From Agrobacterium vitis (lineage in GTDB: Bacteria > Pseudomonadota > Alphaproteobacteria > Rhizobiales > Rhizobiaceae): 64,000 bases of DNA. Each line of letters starts with the position of its first letter. Position 1 is the first letter of the stretch. The position numbers were made by a program, and so were the translations under genes. Positions 28,628-36,562 of the stretch are shown in pieces. The stretch covers positions 186,001 to 250,000 of the forward strand of contig NZ_AP023274.1 of the NCBI RefSeq assembly GCF_013426735.1, in the 5' to 3' direction. The notes below the pieces were generated by a model, which ran no database searches, had not been told where the DNA came from, and saw nothing but the letters and a program-made list of their open reading frames with translations.

Positions 28628-29202
28628 CGAAGCGGCTCCAGACCGAAGGTCCGGGCAAGCAGATGCGCGTGGCTTTCAAAGCCTTCCATCTGGTGGCGGA
28701 CGTGGACCACGGGAAGGTCCGGGCTGCGGGCAAAGAGCTGCGTGACGGCGCGCACCGTCTGAATGAGGCTCCGCACCATGGCGACGGCGGGTTCTTCCGC
28801 AGACTGACGGTTGACGCGGAAATAGCGATCATAATCCGTTGCCTGAAAGGGCGTGAGCGGCAGCCCCGCCGTTTCGATTTCCGGCCTTTCGCCTGCCGCC
28901 TTGCCCAGATCAGTCAGCAGCGCGTCCAACTGTGCGGTGCTCTGCGGATGGTCAAGCTTAATCGCCTCAAGCAGACCGGAAAGCACGCCATGCATGCGGC
29001 GTTTCTCGATCTCGCTGAGCGGCGTTTCAGCGGGCAACCCGTCAGGAAGTGGCAGGTCGAGCCAGCCATCATCGGCCGGTGCCTCCATCGGACCGGATGC
29101 CTTGACCTCTTTCAGGGTGATCTGGCCGCGAACCGGATTTTCGACAGCAAGGCTCTCCTCGCGCGCGGCATCCGGGTCGAGGGCGCGTTGATACTGGCTC
29201 AA
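28624..29202 (-). CDS. Unknown siderophore-cluster protein, partner of the downstream HxxxC protein
   Basis: A soluble protein of 192 residues that I cannot assign to a family. The first 70 residues are acidic and proline-rich. The C-terminal part is helical, with FQATDYDRYFRVNR, VRSLIQTVRAVTQLF and HVRHQMEGFESHAHLL, the last rich in His. It starts at TTG 29202 with an ideal AAGGAGGT site upstream, 12 nt after the MbtH stop, and its end overlaps the next gene. Coupled translation and a combined length of about 378 residues fit two halves of one enzyme split into two chains. A cofactor or function cannot be read from this half alone. Confidence 0.82.
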   Translation of the reverse strand: MSQYQRALDPDAAREESLAVENPVRGQITLKEVKASGPMEAPADDGWLDLPLPDGLPAETPLSEIEKRRMHGVLSGLLEAIKLDHPQSTAQLDALLTDLGKAAGERPEIETAGLPLTPFQATDYDRYFRVNRQSAEEPAVAMVRSLIQTVRAVTQLFARSPDLPVVHVRHQMEGFESHAHLLARTFGLEPLR

Positions 29203-29214
29203 GGCTGCACCTCC

Positions 29215-29442
29215 TTATCGGTTGACGGAGGTGTCGCCGTCCATCTGGCGACGGAGTGAAAGCGGGCGCATATCGGTCCAGACCGCAGCAATGTGGTCGA
29301 GGCAGGCTTGTTTCGACCCCTCGAAGCCGCCATCGCGCCAGCCCAGGGGGATGGCCTTGTAGGTCGGCCAGATCGAGTATCGCTCCTCGTCGCTGATGAC
29401 GACGCGGTGCGGAAAGTTAATGGTTTGGTCCTGGTTGCTCAT
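29215..29442 (-). CDS. MbtH-like NRPS accessory protein
   Basis: Small chaperone (75 residues) that binds NRPS adenylation domains and supports their activity. The family pattern is complete: [16 protein letters not shown], then [19 protein letters not shown] and SLRR, with the conserved Trp residues. The ATG at 29442 overlaps the aminotransferase stop codon, so a longer reading frame upstream is not used. Which of the five adenylation domains needs it is unknown. Confidence 0.95.
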   Translation of the reverse strand: MSNQDQTINFPHRVVISDEERYSIWPTYKAIPLGWRDGGFEGSKQACLDHIAAVWTDMRPLSLRRQMDGDTSVNR

Positions 29443-30839
29443 GGCGTTGTTCCGTCGGAGAGGGGGATGAGGCCGAAACCTGCAAGCGATTGCAGGCCGT
29501 TCAGGAAGGCATCGTGGATGGCTGTGATGTCGCCATCCGAATGGGCGGTGGAAAGGAAGCCGCCCTTGTCGCCGCTGCGCAGATGAATGCCAGCGGTGAG
29601 CAGTTCGAGCGACAGCAATCCCAGTGCAAGCGGCGGAATGCGGCTGCGGTTGACCGCAATCGAGAAGAAGGAGCCGAACTGGATGAAGACAACGGGAAGC
29701 CGCGCTGCCGCAAGCGATGCATTGAGGCGCTCGACAAGGCTGCGTGTGCGTGCGTTGAGCCCATCCTGAAGAGACCGGCCTTGCTGGAGCATGTACGTCG
29801 CGGCTGCGCGCGCGGCCGCAAGCGCCAGAGGATGACGACAATAGGTTCCGGCAAAAAAGGTCGGTTGGGCTGGGGGCACAGACTCATCCCCGAAAGACCA
29901 GGGGCCACCATCGATATGGTTCATCAACCGATTGCTGCCAGCAATCAAAGCCAGCGGCAGTCCGCCACCGGCGATCTTGCCATAGGTCGCGAGATCCGCC
30001 TCGACTTCGAAATGTTGCTGCGCGCCGCCGGGTGCCACGCGAAAGCCGCTGATCATCTCGTCGAAGATCAGGACAGCACCTGTCCGCTGCGTCACATCGC
30101 GCAGCGCGTGCAGAAAGGCGCGGGGCTGGACGTCGATATTGCGGCTCTGCACCGGCTCAACCAGCACGGCGGCGAAGGTTTCGCCATCCCGCTCCAAGAT
30201 GTCCAGTGCGCGCGGATCGTTATAAGGGAGCAACACCACATCCTCCGCCGTCGCGGGCGAAATGCCGGAAAAGGCGGGAACGGTGCGCTCGTCATCGGGG
30301 GCGGCAATGCGGTTCAGGACCTGATCCGAATGGCCATGATAGGAGCCGATGAACATCGCAATTTTGCGCCGCCCGGTCGCCGCCCGCGCCAGCCGCAGGG
30401 CGGTCATCACGGCTTCGGTGCCGGTATTGGTGAAGGTTACTCTTTCCTTGCCCGTCAGCTTGCAAAAGAGTGCTGCGGTCTCACCTGCCAGATCAGATTG
30501 CGGCCCGAGCGCAAAGCCCTTGGCAAGCTGTGCTTCGATGGCATTGCGGATAAAGGGCGGATTGTGGCCAAAGAGGTTGATGCCCATCCCCATCAGCACA
30601 TCGATATAGCGATTGCCGTCGATATCATGCAGTACTGTTCCCTCCGCCCGGTCTACCACAATCGGGTAGAGCGCCTCCTTGGCCATCAGCGAGAAGGGCA
30701 CGCCGATTGCTGATTTATCAGAGAGCACGCGCCGGTTTTGCGCGCTCAAAGCCTTCGACTTTTCGGTTTTGCTGTTGAAGGCGGCTATGATGGCGGCTGC
30801 CGCTTGGGCGGGCGTTGGGTTGCTCGTCAGCGCATTCAT
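29439..30839 (-). CDS. Class III PLP aminotransferase (glutamate-1-semialdehyde aminotransferase-like)
   Basis: PLP-dependent aminotransferase of 466 residues. The cofactor site is visible: the phosphate loop region in [20 protein letters not shown], the Asp in [12 protein letters not shown] and the Schiff-base Lys in [12 protein letters not shown]. Placed directly after a reductase-terminated NRPS and an N-methyltransferase, it most likely converts the released aldehyde to an amine while building the Dmaq end group. That step is inferred from gene order and from the fabrubactin/anachelin structure. Start and stop codons overlap both neighbours (ATGA). Confidence 0.9.
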   Translation of the reverse strand: MNALTSNPTPAQAAAAIIAAFNSKTEKSKALSAQNRRVLSDKSAIGVPFSLMAKEALYPIVVDRAEGTVLHDIDGNRYIDVLMGMGINLFGHNPPFIRNAIEAQLAKGFALGPQSDLAGETAALFCKLTGKERVTFTNTGTEAVMTALRLARAATGRRKIAMFIGSYHGHSDQVLNRIAAPDDERTVPAFSGISPATAEDVVLLPYNDPRALDILERDGETFAAVLVEPVQSRNIDVQPRAFLHALRDVTQRTGAVLIFDEMISGFRVAPGGAQQHFEVEADLATYGKIAGGGLPLALIAGSNRLMNHIDGGPWSFGDESVPPAQPTFFAGTYCRHPLALAAARAAATYMLQQGRSLQDGLNARTRSLVERLNASLAAARLPVVFIQFGSFFSIAVNRSRIPPLALGLLSLELLTAGIHLRSGDKGGFLSTAHSDGDITAIHDAFLNGLQSLAGFGLIPLSDGTTP

Positions 30840-31726
30840 AGGGCGGTCTCCTTTGCGGTCTCTGCCTGTATGTCGGCGGAGGGCGCTTTCCGGCAGAAGA
30901 AATAGGCGGCATGGCTATCATCGACCGGCCCGCCCTGCGTGCTGCGCAATTCGACGGAAAAGCCGCTTTCATGCAGCGCGCGTGCCATGGCGTCGAGGTT
31001 GTGTCCCCAGATTCGGTTGACAACCGAGTGATGCTCCCATTGGGGCCGCAAGCGGCTGAAGCGAGAGAGGAGTGCGAGGCGGATACGCCGGAACCGCGCC
31101 AACCGGACGATAAGCCGATCCAGCACGGAAACGGGATGCGCATCGGGACGGCGGTAAATCTCCACGGTGAAGGCACCCCGGTTTGCTGCCGAGTCGTATT
31201 GCGGTGTAATCAGCCACGCGAAGTCGGTGTTGATCTCGCCCTCCGTTGGATGGCCGCGCCAGTAGCGCGACATCTGGGCCGGATGGTTGACGTCGAAGAC
31301 GAAGATGCCGCCCGGCTTCAGGGCGCGGCTGACGCTTGAAAACACAAAGACCAGATCGTTGACGCTTTGCATGTGATTGAGCGAGGCGCTGGTGCACAAA
31401 AGGGCATCAAAGGGCGTGTCGAAGGTGAAGTTGCAGGCATCGCCCTCTGTGAAGGTCACCGACGGGGCGTTTTCGCGCGCAAAGCGCAGCATATCGGCGG
31501 AGCCGTCGAGGCCAGTCACGTTAAAACCGCGCTCAGCAAGAGCCGCCGCGAGCTGGCCGGTGCCGCAGCACAGATCCAGTATCGCGCCGCCTGCCGGCAC
31601 ATGGGGCAGCACCACGCGTTCGATCGGGCCGATCTTATATGCGCCGTAGCGGGGGCCAAGCGTGCGGTTATAGAGCCACGCCCAGTGATCGTATTTGCTT
31701 GCTTGTTCAAGCATATCTCTGCTCAT
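30836..31726 (-). CDS. SAM-dependent methyltransferase (class I), probable N-methyltransferase
   Basis: Rossmann-type methyltransferase of 296 residues from the ATG at 31726. Motif I is AILDLCCGTGQLAAALAE (about residue 50-68), motif II lies around NVTGLDGSADMLRFA, and the post-motif region is FDALLCTSASLNHM. The chosen start overlaps the NRPS stop by 20 bp; another ATG at 31714 is possible, and the long upstream frame in NRPS sequence is not. It probably adds the two N-methyl groups of the 1,1-dimethyl quinolinium (Dmaq) unit. O- or C-methylation cannot be excluded from sequence. Confidence 0.9.
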   Translation of the reverse strand: MSRDMLEQASKYDHWAWLYNRTLGPRYGAYKIGPIERVVLPHVPAGGAILDLCCGTGQLAAALAERGFNVTGLDGSADMLRFARENAPSVTFTEGDACNFTFDTPFDALLCTSASLNHMQSVNDLVFVFSSVSRALKPGGIFVFDVNHPAQMSRYWRGHPTEGEINTDFAWLITPQYDSAANRGAFTVEIYRRPDAHPVSVLDRLIVRLARFRRIRLALLSRFSRLRPQWEHHSVVNRIWGHNLDAMARALHESGFSVELRSTQGGPVDDSHAAYFFCRKAPSADIQAETAKETAL

Positions 31727-34700
31727 TTTCTTTGGAAGGGTTGAGCGCGCCAGAGAGAATGAAAGCGCGCAGATAGGAGCGAAAAAGGCGAAGGTCGAGC
31801 GCTGGCTCGACAATCGATGCAGCCGCCAGCGCGCGATGCATTTCACTGCGCTCAACGGTGCGGATTGTGCCCTGCGATGAACTGGCTGGCTTTTGTTCGA
31901 AAAGGCCCATCAGCGGGTAAAGCGGATGATCGGTCTCTTCCCGCGCAATGCGATCAAGCTCGGCACGCCATTCCAGCCGGGGAATGCGTTGCAAATGTAG
32001 CCCTTCGGCCGCTGCCGCCTCAAACAGCAGCGCAGACGAGACCGGAGAGGAATGGACCAGATGGAAGGTCTGGCCAATCGATGAGGGTTCGTCCGCAAGG
32101 GCAATGATCGCTTGGGCAACAGTGTCCACCGGGAGCATTTCCAGCCGGGTGTCACCCTCTGGCGCAAGGCCTGAGCGCAGATAGCCTTGCATGAGCCGGC
32201 ACAGGATGTCGGCTTTGTTGAAGGTGCCGGTGCGGCTATCGCCCGAAATCGCGCCGGGGCGGTAGATCGTCACGGGGAGACCACGCTCCTTGGCGGCTTG
32301 CGCCAGATGCTCCGCAACCCACTTGGTCTGGTTGTATCCGCCAGCAGGCAAGGGGAAGTCCCCGATCACGGCGCTTTCGCCTATCGTCTCCCCGTCTCCT
32401 CGGCGTGTCAGGGCGCTGAGCGAGGAAATAAGATGCAAGGGCCGTCCTCGGCCCACCGCCGCCAGCCGGATCGCCTCGACCGTGCCGCCAACATTGGGAG
32501 CGCGAAGGCGTTGATAGGGATGCAGATGATGAACCTCCGCGCCATTGTGGATGATGGCGTCTATGCTTTCACCAAGCGCCGTGTAGACGGCATCGGAAAG
32601 CCCGAATTTTTGCTGTGAGAGATCGCCCGGCAGCGGTCTGATACGTGCTAAAAGGTCATCCCGCCACAGACCGTAGGATTGAAGCGATTGGCGCAGGCGA
32701 TCCGCCTCGGACATGCCCCGGACGAGGCAGGAGACCGTGCGAGACCTGTCCTTGAGCAGTTCGCTGAGCAGATACGCGCCCAAAAAACCTGTTGCTCCGG
32801 TGAGAAACACATGGCTCAAAGGATGAGTAGACACAATCCGCGTCGGAATGCGGATGGCCGTATCAAGCTCGGTATCGGCCCGGCACATCTCCTCTTCCGT
32901 CATGGGGCTGTGGTTTCGGTTGCTTATCCTTGCCGCCAGCGCTTCGACTGTCGGGGCCTCGAAGAGATCGATAATGGCGATGTCGAGGCCGAACGCCGAT
33001 TTGGCAAGCGCCGATAGCCGCGTGGCCAGCAGCGAGTGACCGCCGATTGCGAAGAAATCATCGGTGGCCGAGACAGGCGGGCACCCGAGCACTTGCGCAA
33101 AGATCGCCGCGATTGCGTTTTCCGTCTCTCCTTGCGGCGGACGGCCAGCCTGTGGCACCAGATCTGGAAGCGGAAGTGCTCTGGTGTCGATCTTTCCATT
33201 GACGGTGAGTGGCAAGCGATCAAGCCAGACGAAGGCGTCCGGCACGAGGTAGCGGGGCAGATATGCGGCGAGGAATGCCTTCATGTCCACGGCGCTGATG
33301 GTGGTTGCCTCCTTGGCAACGCCGTAGGCAATGACGCGCTTTTGACCATCAATCTCGTGGATCACGACTGCCGCAGCCACTATGGTGGGATGCGTCAGCA
33401 CCATGGCTTCGATTTCACCCGGCTCGATGCGATAGCCACGGATTTTCACCTGATCGTCGAGGCGGCCAAGCACCCGGATGCGGCCATCCGCCAGTTGGCA
33501 GGCGCGGTCGCCTGTTCGATAGAGCACGCCGCCCGTTGCGGAAAATGGATCGGGCACGAAGCGCTCGGCTGTCAGTGCCGGGCGACCGTGATAGCCCCGG
33601 GCAATGCCAAGCCCGCCGATATGGAGTTCGCCCGGTTGACCGACCGGAACCGGCTCCAGATTGGCGTCGAGCACATAGAGTTGCTTGTTGGCAGCGGGCA
33701 GCAAGGTTGCTTCAATGGGATGGCCATTGCCGCAGGGGACCATGCTCGCATTGACCGTTGTTTCCGTCGGGCCATAGGCATTGATGAACAGCCGCCCCGT
33801 CCCCCAACGTTCGATCAATTCGGGCGTCGGTGCTTCGCCGCCGGTTAGCACCATGCGCAGTGCTGGATAATCGCCCGCTGGCAGCGCGATGAGCGCGGAG
33901 GGTGTCATTGTCACATGCGTTACGGCTTGCGTTTTCATGTGTTCGGCAAGCGCTGGACCGGGCAGAAGCTCGCTGGCGGGCAGCAGCAGCAATGACGCGC
34001 CTGCGCCAAGCGCCATGACGAGTTCCGGGATAGAGGCATCAAACGAGAAGGAGAAGAACTGGAGCACACAATCGCCCGGCTTCACCCCGCCAATACGGAT
34101 CTTGTGTTGCATGAGGTTGACGAGGCCCCTGTGCTCAACGAGCACGCCTTTTGGCCGCCCGGTCGATCCCGAGGTGTAGATGATATAGGCAAGGTGATCG
34201 GGCCGATTGATGAGTTCAGGATTGCCCGTCGCCGCATCCCGTGGCCAATCGGTATCGAGATCGATGCGGGTTACCGTCTCCGGCAATGTCCGTGCGCGCT
34301 CGGTCAAAACCAAGCGGGCTTGCGAATCTGAGAGCATCATGGCGAGGCGTTCCGGCGGATAGGCCGGATCCAGCGGCAGATAGGCAGCGCCAGACTTGAG
34401 CACGCCGAGCCAAGCGGCAATCATATCGAAACCGCGCTCAAGCGCGATGGCAACGATAGTCTCTGGACCCGCACCCAGACCGCGCAGGTGGTGCGCGATC
34501 TGGTCGGCGCGTCGGTTCAGTTCGTCATAGGTCAGGGTGCGTCGCTTGCCATCACTGACACGAACAAGCGCAATCGCGTCTGGTGTGCGGGCCGAATTAG
34601 CCTCGAAGACCGTATGGAAAAAAGCTCTCTCATCAAAAGGTGTTGCCGTTGCATTCCAGCCGACGATCTGGCGCTGACGCTCCTCGGTTCCGAGCAAGGG

Positions 34701-36227
34701 AAGAGCAGCGAGGGCTGTTCCCGGCTCGCGGGCAATCGCCTCGATCAGCACACCGAAATGGGCGGCGAGGGAGGCGATTGTCTCAGAGCGGAAAAGCGCT
34801 GTGTCATATTCGAAATTGCCATGGATCGTGCTTCCGGCATCGATCAGGTTGAGGCTGAGATCGAGTTTCGCCACACCATCGTGCCGTGGCAGGCGGGTCA
34901 GCGTGAGGCCCGAAAGTCCGACCCTCTGCTGCGGCTGAGCGTCGAGCTGGAATTTCAGCTGGAAAAGCGGATGGACGCTGGGATCGCGCTCTGGCTTCAG
35001 TGCGTCCACCAATTGCTCAAAAGGCAGGTCTTGATGGTCAAGCACCGACCAGAGGGTCGCTTGGCTTTGGCGCAGCGTCTCGCGGAAGCTCGCTGCGGGA
35101 TGAAGCCGTGAGCGCACCGGCAGCGGATTGACGAAGAGGCCGATCAACCCTTCCGTTTCCCGGTGACGGCGGTTGGCGACGGGCGTGCCAATCACCAGAT
35201 CCCTTTGCCCGATATAGCGATAGATGAGGGTGTTGAAGGCCGTAAACAGCGTGGCGAAGAGGGTGGCACTTTCTGCTTTCGCAAGCGCTTTCAGCCGGGC
35301 CGTGGTGCCAGCATCGAAGGCGATGGAATGCAAGGCTCCGGCATTGGCCTGAACAGGTGGCCGGGTGAAATCCCCCGGCAATTGCGTGGCGGGAAGCGGA
35401 GCGTGGAGATGATCGGTCCAGAACGCTAAAGACCGCTCAAGCGCCGGGCCTGCCAGAGTGTCGCGCTGCCATGCGGCGAAATCACCGTATTGAATGGGAA
35501 GCGCTGGCAGATCAAGCTCAACGCCCGTCACCTTGGCCTGATAGATCGCGGAGAGATCGCCAAGCAGCACATCCATCGACCAACCGTCCCCGGCAATGTG
35601 GTGCAGTGTCAGCAGAAGAAGGGTTCGCTCGGGGCCAAGGCGGATTGCCGTGAGGCGGAGTGGCGGCTCAAAGGCCAGATCAAATGGCCGCCGCGCTTCC
35701 TCTTGCCGTATCCGGTCGATTTCCGCCTCATCGGGCATATCGTCCTGTCGGTCGATCAATTGCAACGGAATATCATTTTCGGCGATGATGCGTTGAGAGG
35801 GCATGCCATCCCGCATATTGATGCGGGTGCGCAGGATGGCGTGGCGCTCTGCGACGGCCTGAAGCGCTGCCTGCAATGCGGAAAGATCAATGCTGCCGTG
35901 GGCCTCAACAGCCAGCGATATGTGGTGAAGGCCAGCCTCCGGCATCATCTGCTCGACAAACCACAAGCGCTGCTGGGCAAATGAAAGCGGCGGCGCGTCC
36001 GAATGACGGGCGGAGATCGTCTCGCTATTTGCCGCCTCATGATCCTTTGGGTTCAGGGAAAGATTCGCAATGATCTCCGCCTTGCGGGCGCGGATCGCGT
36101 CGGTGATATCCTGTGTGAGCACGCTCTCGGAGCCGGAAAGTCGAAGTCGCCCATCGACGCATGTAATGCGGATGCCTTTTTCCGACAGGCGCGACAGCAG
36201 CGCTTCCACCGTCTCTAGAGCAGTCAT
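31707..36227 (-). CDS. NRPS with terminal thioester reductase, C-A-T-R
   Basis: Final module of the assembly line, about 1506 residues. An N-terminal docking-like segment (ALETVEALLSRLSEKGIRI) is followed by C (about 80-510, LHHIAGDGWS), A (525-1020, YTSGSTGRPKG), T (about 1050-1110, FFAIGGHSLLATRL) and R (1135-1490). R has the NAD(P)H motif FLTGATGFLGAYLL and the YxxxK site in GGYNQTKWVAEH. Reductive release gives an aldehyde. By alignment to GrsA the A-domain pocket reads D-A-P-T-L-G-A-V-N, which resembles codes for aromatic residues and suits tyrosine or DOPA; this is tentative. I chose ATG 36227, which has GGAGGA 6 nt upstream; ATGs at 36233 and further up are less well placed. It is the first gene of the minus-strand operon. 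Confidence 0.94.
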   Translation of the reverse strand: MTALETVEALLSRLSEKGIRITCVDGRLRLSGSESVLTQDITDAIRARKAEIIANLSLNPKDHEAANSETISARHSDAPPLSFAQQRLWFVEQMMPEAGLHHISLAVEAHGSIDLSALQAALQAVAERHAILRTRINMRDGMPSQRIIAENDIPLQLIDRQDDMPDEAEIDRIRQEEARRPFDLAFEPPLRLTAIRLGPERTLLLLTLHHIAGDGWSMDVLLGDLSAIYQAKVTGVELDLPALPIQYGDFAAWQRDTLAGPALERSLAFWTDHLHAPLPATQLPGDFTRPPVQANAGALHSIAFDAGTTARLKALAKAESATLFATLFTAFNTLIYRYIGQRDLVIGTPVANRRHRETEGLIGLFVNPLPVRSRLHPAASFRETLRQSQATLWSVLDHQDLPFEQLVDALKPERDPSVHPLFQLKFQLDAQPQQRVGLSGLTLTRLPRHDGVAKLDLSLNLIDAGSTIHGNFEYDTALFRSETIASLAAHFGVLIEAIAREPGTALAALPLLGTEERQRQIVGWNATATPFDERAFFHTVFEANSARTPDAIALVRVSDGKRRTLTYDELNRRADQIAHHLRGLGAGPETIVAIALERGFDMIAAWLGVLKSGAAYLPLDPAYPPERLAMMLSDSQARLVLTERARTLPETVTRIDLDTDWPRDAATGNPELINRPDHLAYIIYTSGSTGRPKGVLVEHRGLVNLMQHKIRIGGVKPGDCVLQFFSFSFDASIPELVMALGAGASLLLLPASELLPGPALAEHMKTQAVTHVTMTPSALIALPAGDYPALRMVLTGGEAPTPELIERWGTGRLFINAYGPTETTVNASMVPCGNGHPIEATLLPAANKQLYVLDANLEPVPVGQPGELHIGGLGIARGYHGRPALTAERFVPDPFSATGGVLYRTGDRACQLADGRIRVLGRLDDQVKIRGYRIEPGEIEAMVLTHPTIVAAAVVIHEIDGQKRVIAYGVAKEATTISAVDMKAFLAAYLPRYLVPDAFVWLDRLPLTVNGKIDTRALPLPDLVPQAGRPPQGETENAIAAIFAQVLGCPPVSATDDFFAIGGHSLLATRLSALAKSAFGLDIAIIDLFEAPTVEALAARISNRNHSPMTEEEMCRADTELDTAIRIPTRIVSTHPLSHVFLTGATGFLGAYLLSELLKDRSRTVSCLVRGMSEADRLRQSLQSYGLWRDDLLARIRPLPGDLSQQKFGLSDAVYTALGESIDAIIHNGAEVHHLHPYQRLRAPNVGGTVEAIRLAAVGRGRPLHLISSLSALTRRGDGETIGESAVIGDFPLPAGGYNQTKWVAEHLAQAAKERGLPVTIYRPGAISGDSRTGTFNKADILCRLMQGYLRSGLAPEGDTRLEMLPVDTVAQAIIALADEPSSIGQTFHLVHSSPVSSALLFEAAAAEGLHLQRIPRLEWRAELDRIAREETDHPLYPLMGLFEQKPASSSQGTIRTVERSEMHRALAAASIVEPALDLRLFRSYLRAFILSGALNPSKENEQRYA

Positions 36228-36392
36228 CGCCATTCCTCCGCCAGAGCGCACAGGACCTGTTGCACACACAGCTGATGGGTGGAAACGACCATCTTGGAGA
36301 TGCCTTTGCCCGTGAGTATTTTGAACGTCATTACAACCTCAGGTTGGATTGTGAATTTCGATTATGGAGGCGTTGAGCTGCTGTTTATATTG

Positions 36393-36421
36393 TTGACTAA
36401 GATATTCAAGAATTATATGCA
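36393..36421. promoter_or_regulatory. RirA-type iron box (36394-36408) overlapping divergent promoters
   Basis: TGACTAAGATATTCA fits the rhizobial IRO box TGA-N9-TCA bound by RirA under iron-replete conditions. Extended by one base it is TTGA...TCAA, so the box itself offers a -35-like hexamer in each direction. On the plus strand TTGACT (36393) is followed by TATGCA at a 17-bp spacing. On the minus strand TTGAAT lies before an AT-rich TATAAA/TAAACA stretch. The region is locally AT-rich and lies midway between the two divergent operons, so one repressor could close both. This is a sequence match only. Confidence 0.6.
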
Positions 36422-36502
36422 AGTGCCAATTCGATGGCGACCACAGATTGCCATCACCGAAATTTCAAGCGGCTGAGTGTCCTTTTTGAAAGAGAAAAGA
36501 GC

Positions 36503-36562
36503 ATGGGTCGGCGATGGGCGGATTTTCCGCGGCGCTCTTCAGCAAGGGGTGGATGGCAGTGA
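36503..36562 (+). CDS. Possible 19-codon leader peptide overlapping the ligase start
   Basis: An ATG at 36503 behind an AGAAAAGAG stretch opens a 19-codon frame that ends with TGA overlapping ATG 36553 of the acyl-AMP ligase gene. It could couple translation, or be a chance frame. There is no Trp, His or other codon run that would suggest attenuation. Confidence 0.2.
   Translation: MGRRWADFPRRSSARGGWQ

Noticed and set aside
28067..29202. Frameshifted single gene instead of two proteins
   Set aside because: The second frame has its own ATG overlapping the first stop in a clean ATGA coupling, and the first has a strong ribosome binding site, so two designed chains are more likely. An ancestral split remains possible and is treated as a finding.
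29443..29841. N-terminal extension of the MbtH-like protein to 208 residues
   Set aside because: It lies inside the aminotransferase gene in another frame. The ATG at 29442 gives a normal 75-residue MbtH protein and overlaps the aminotransferase stop codon.
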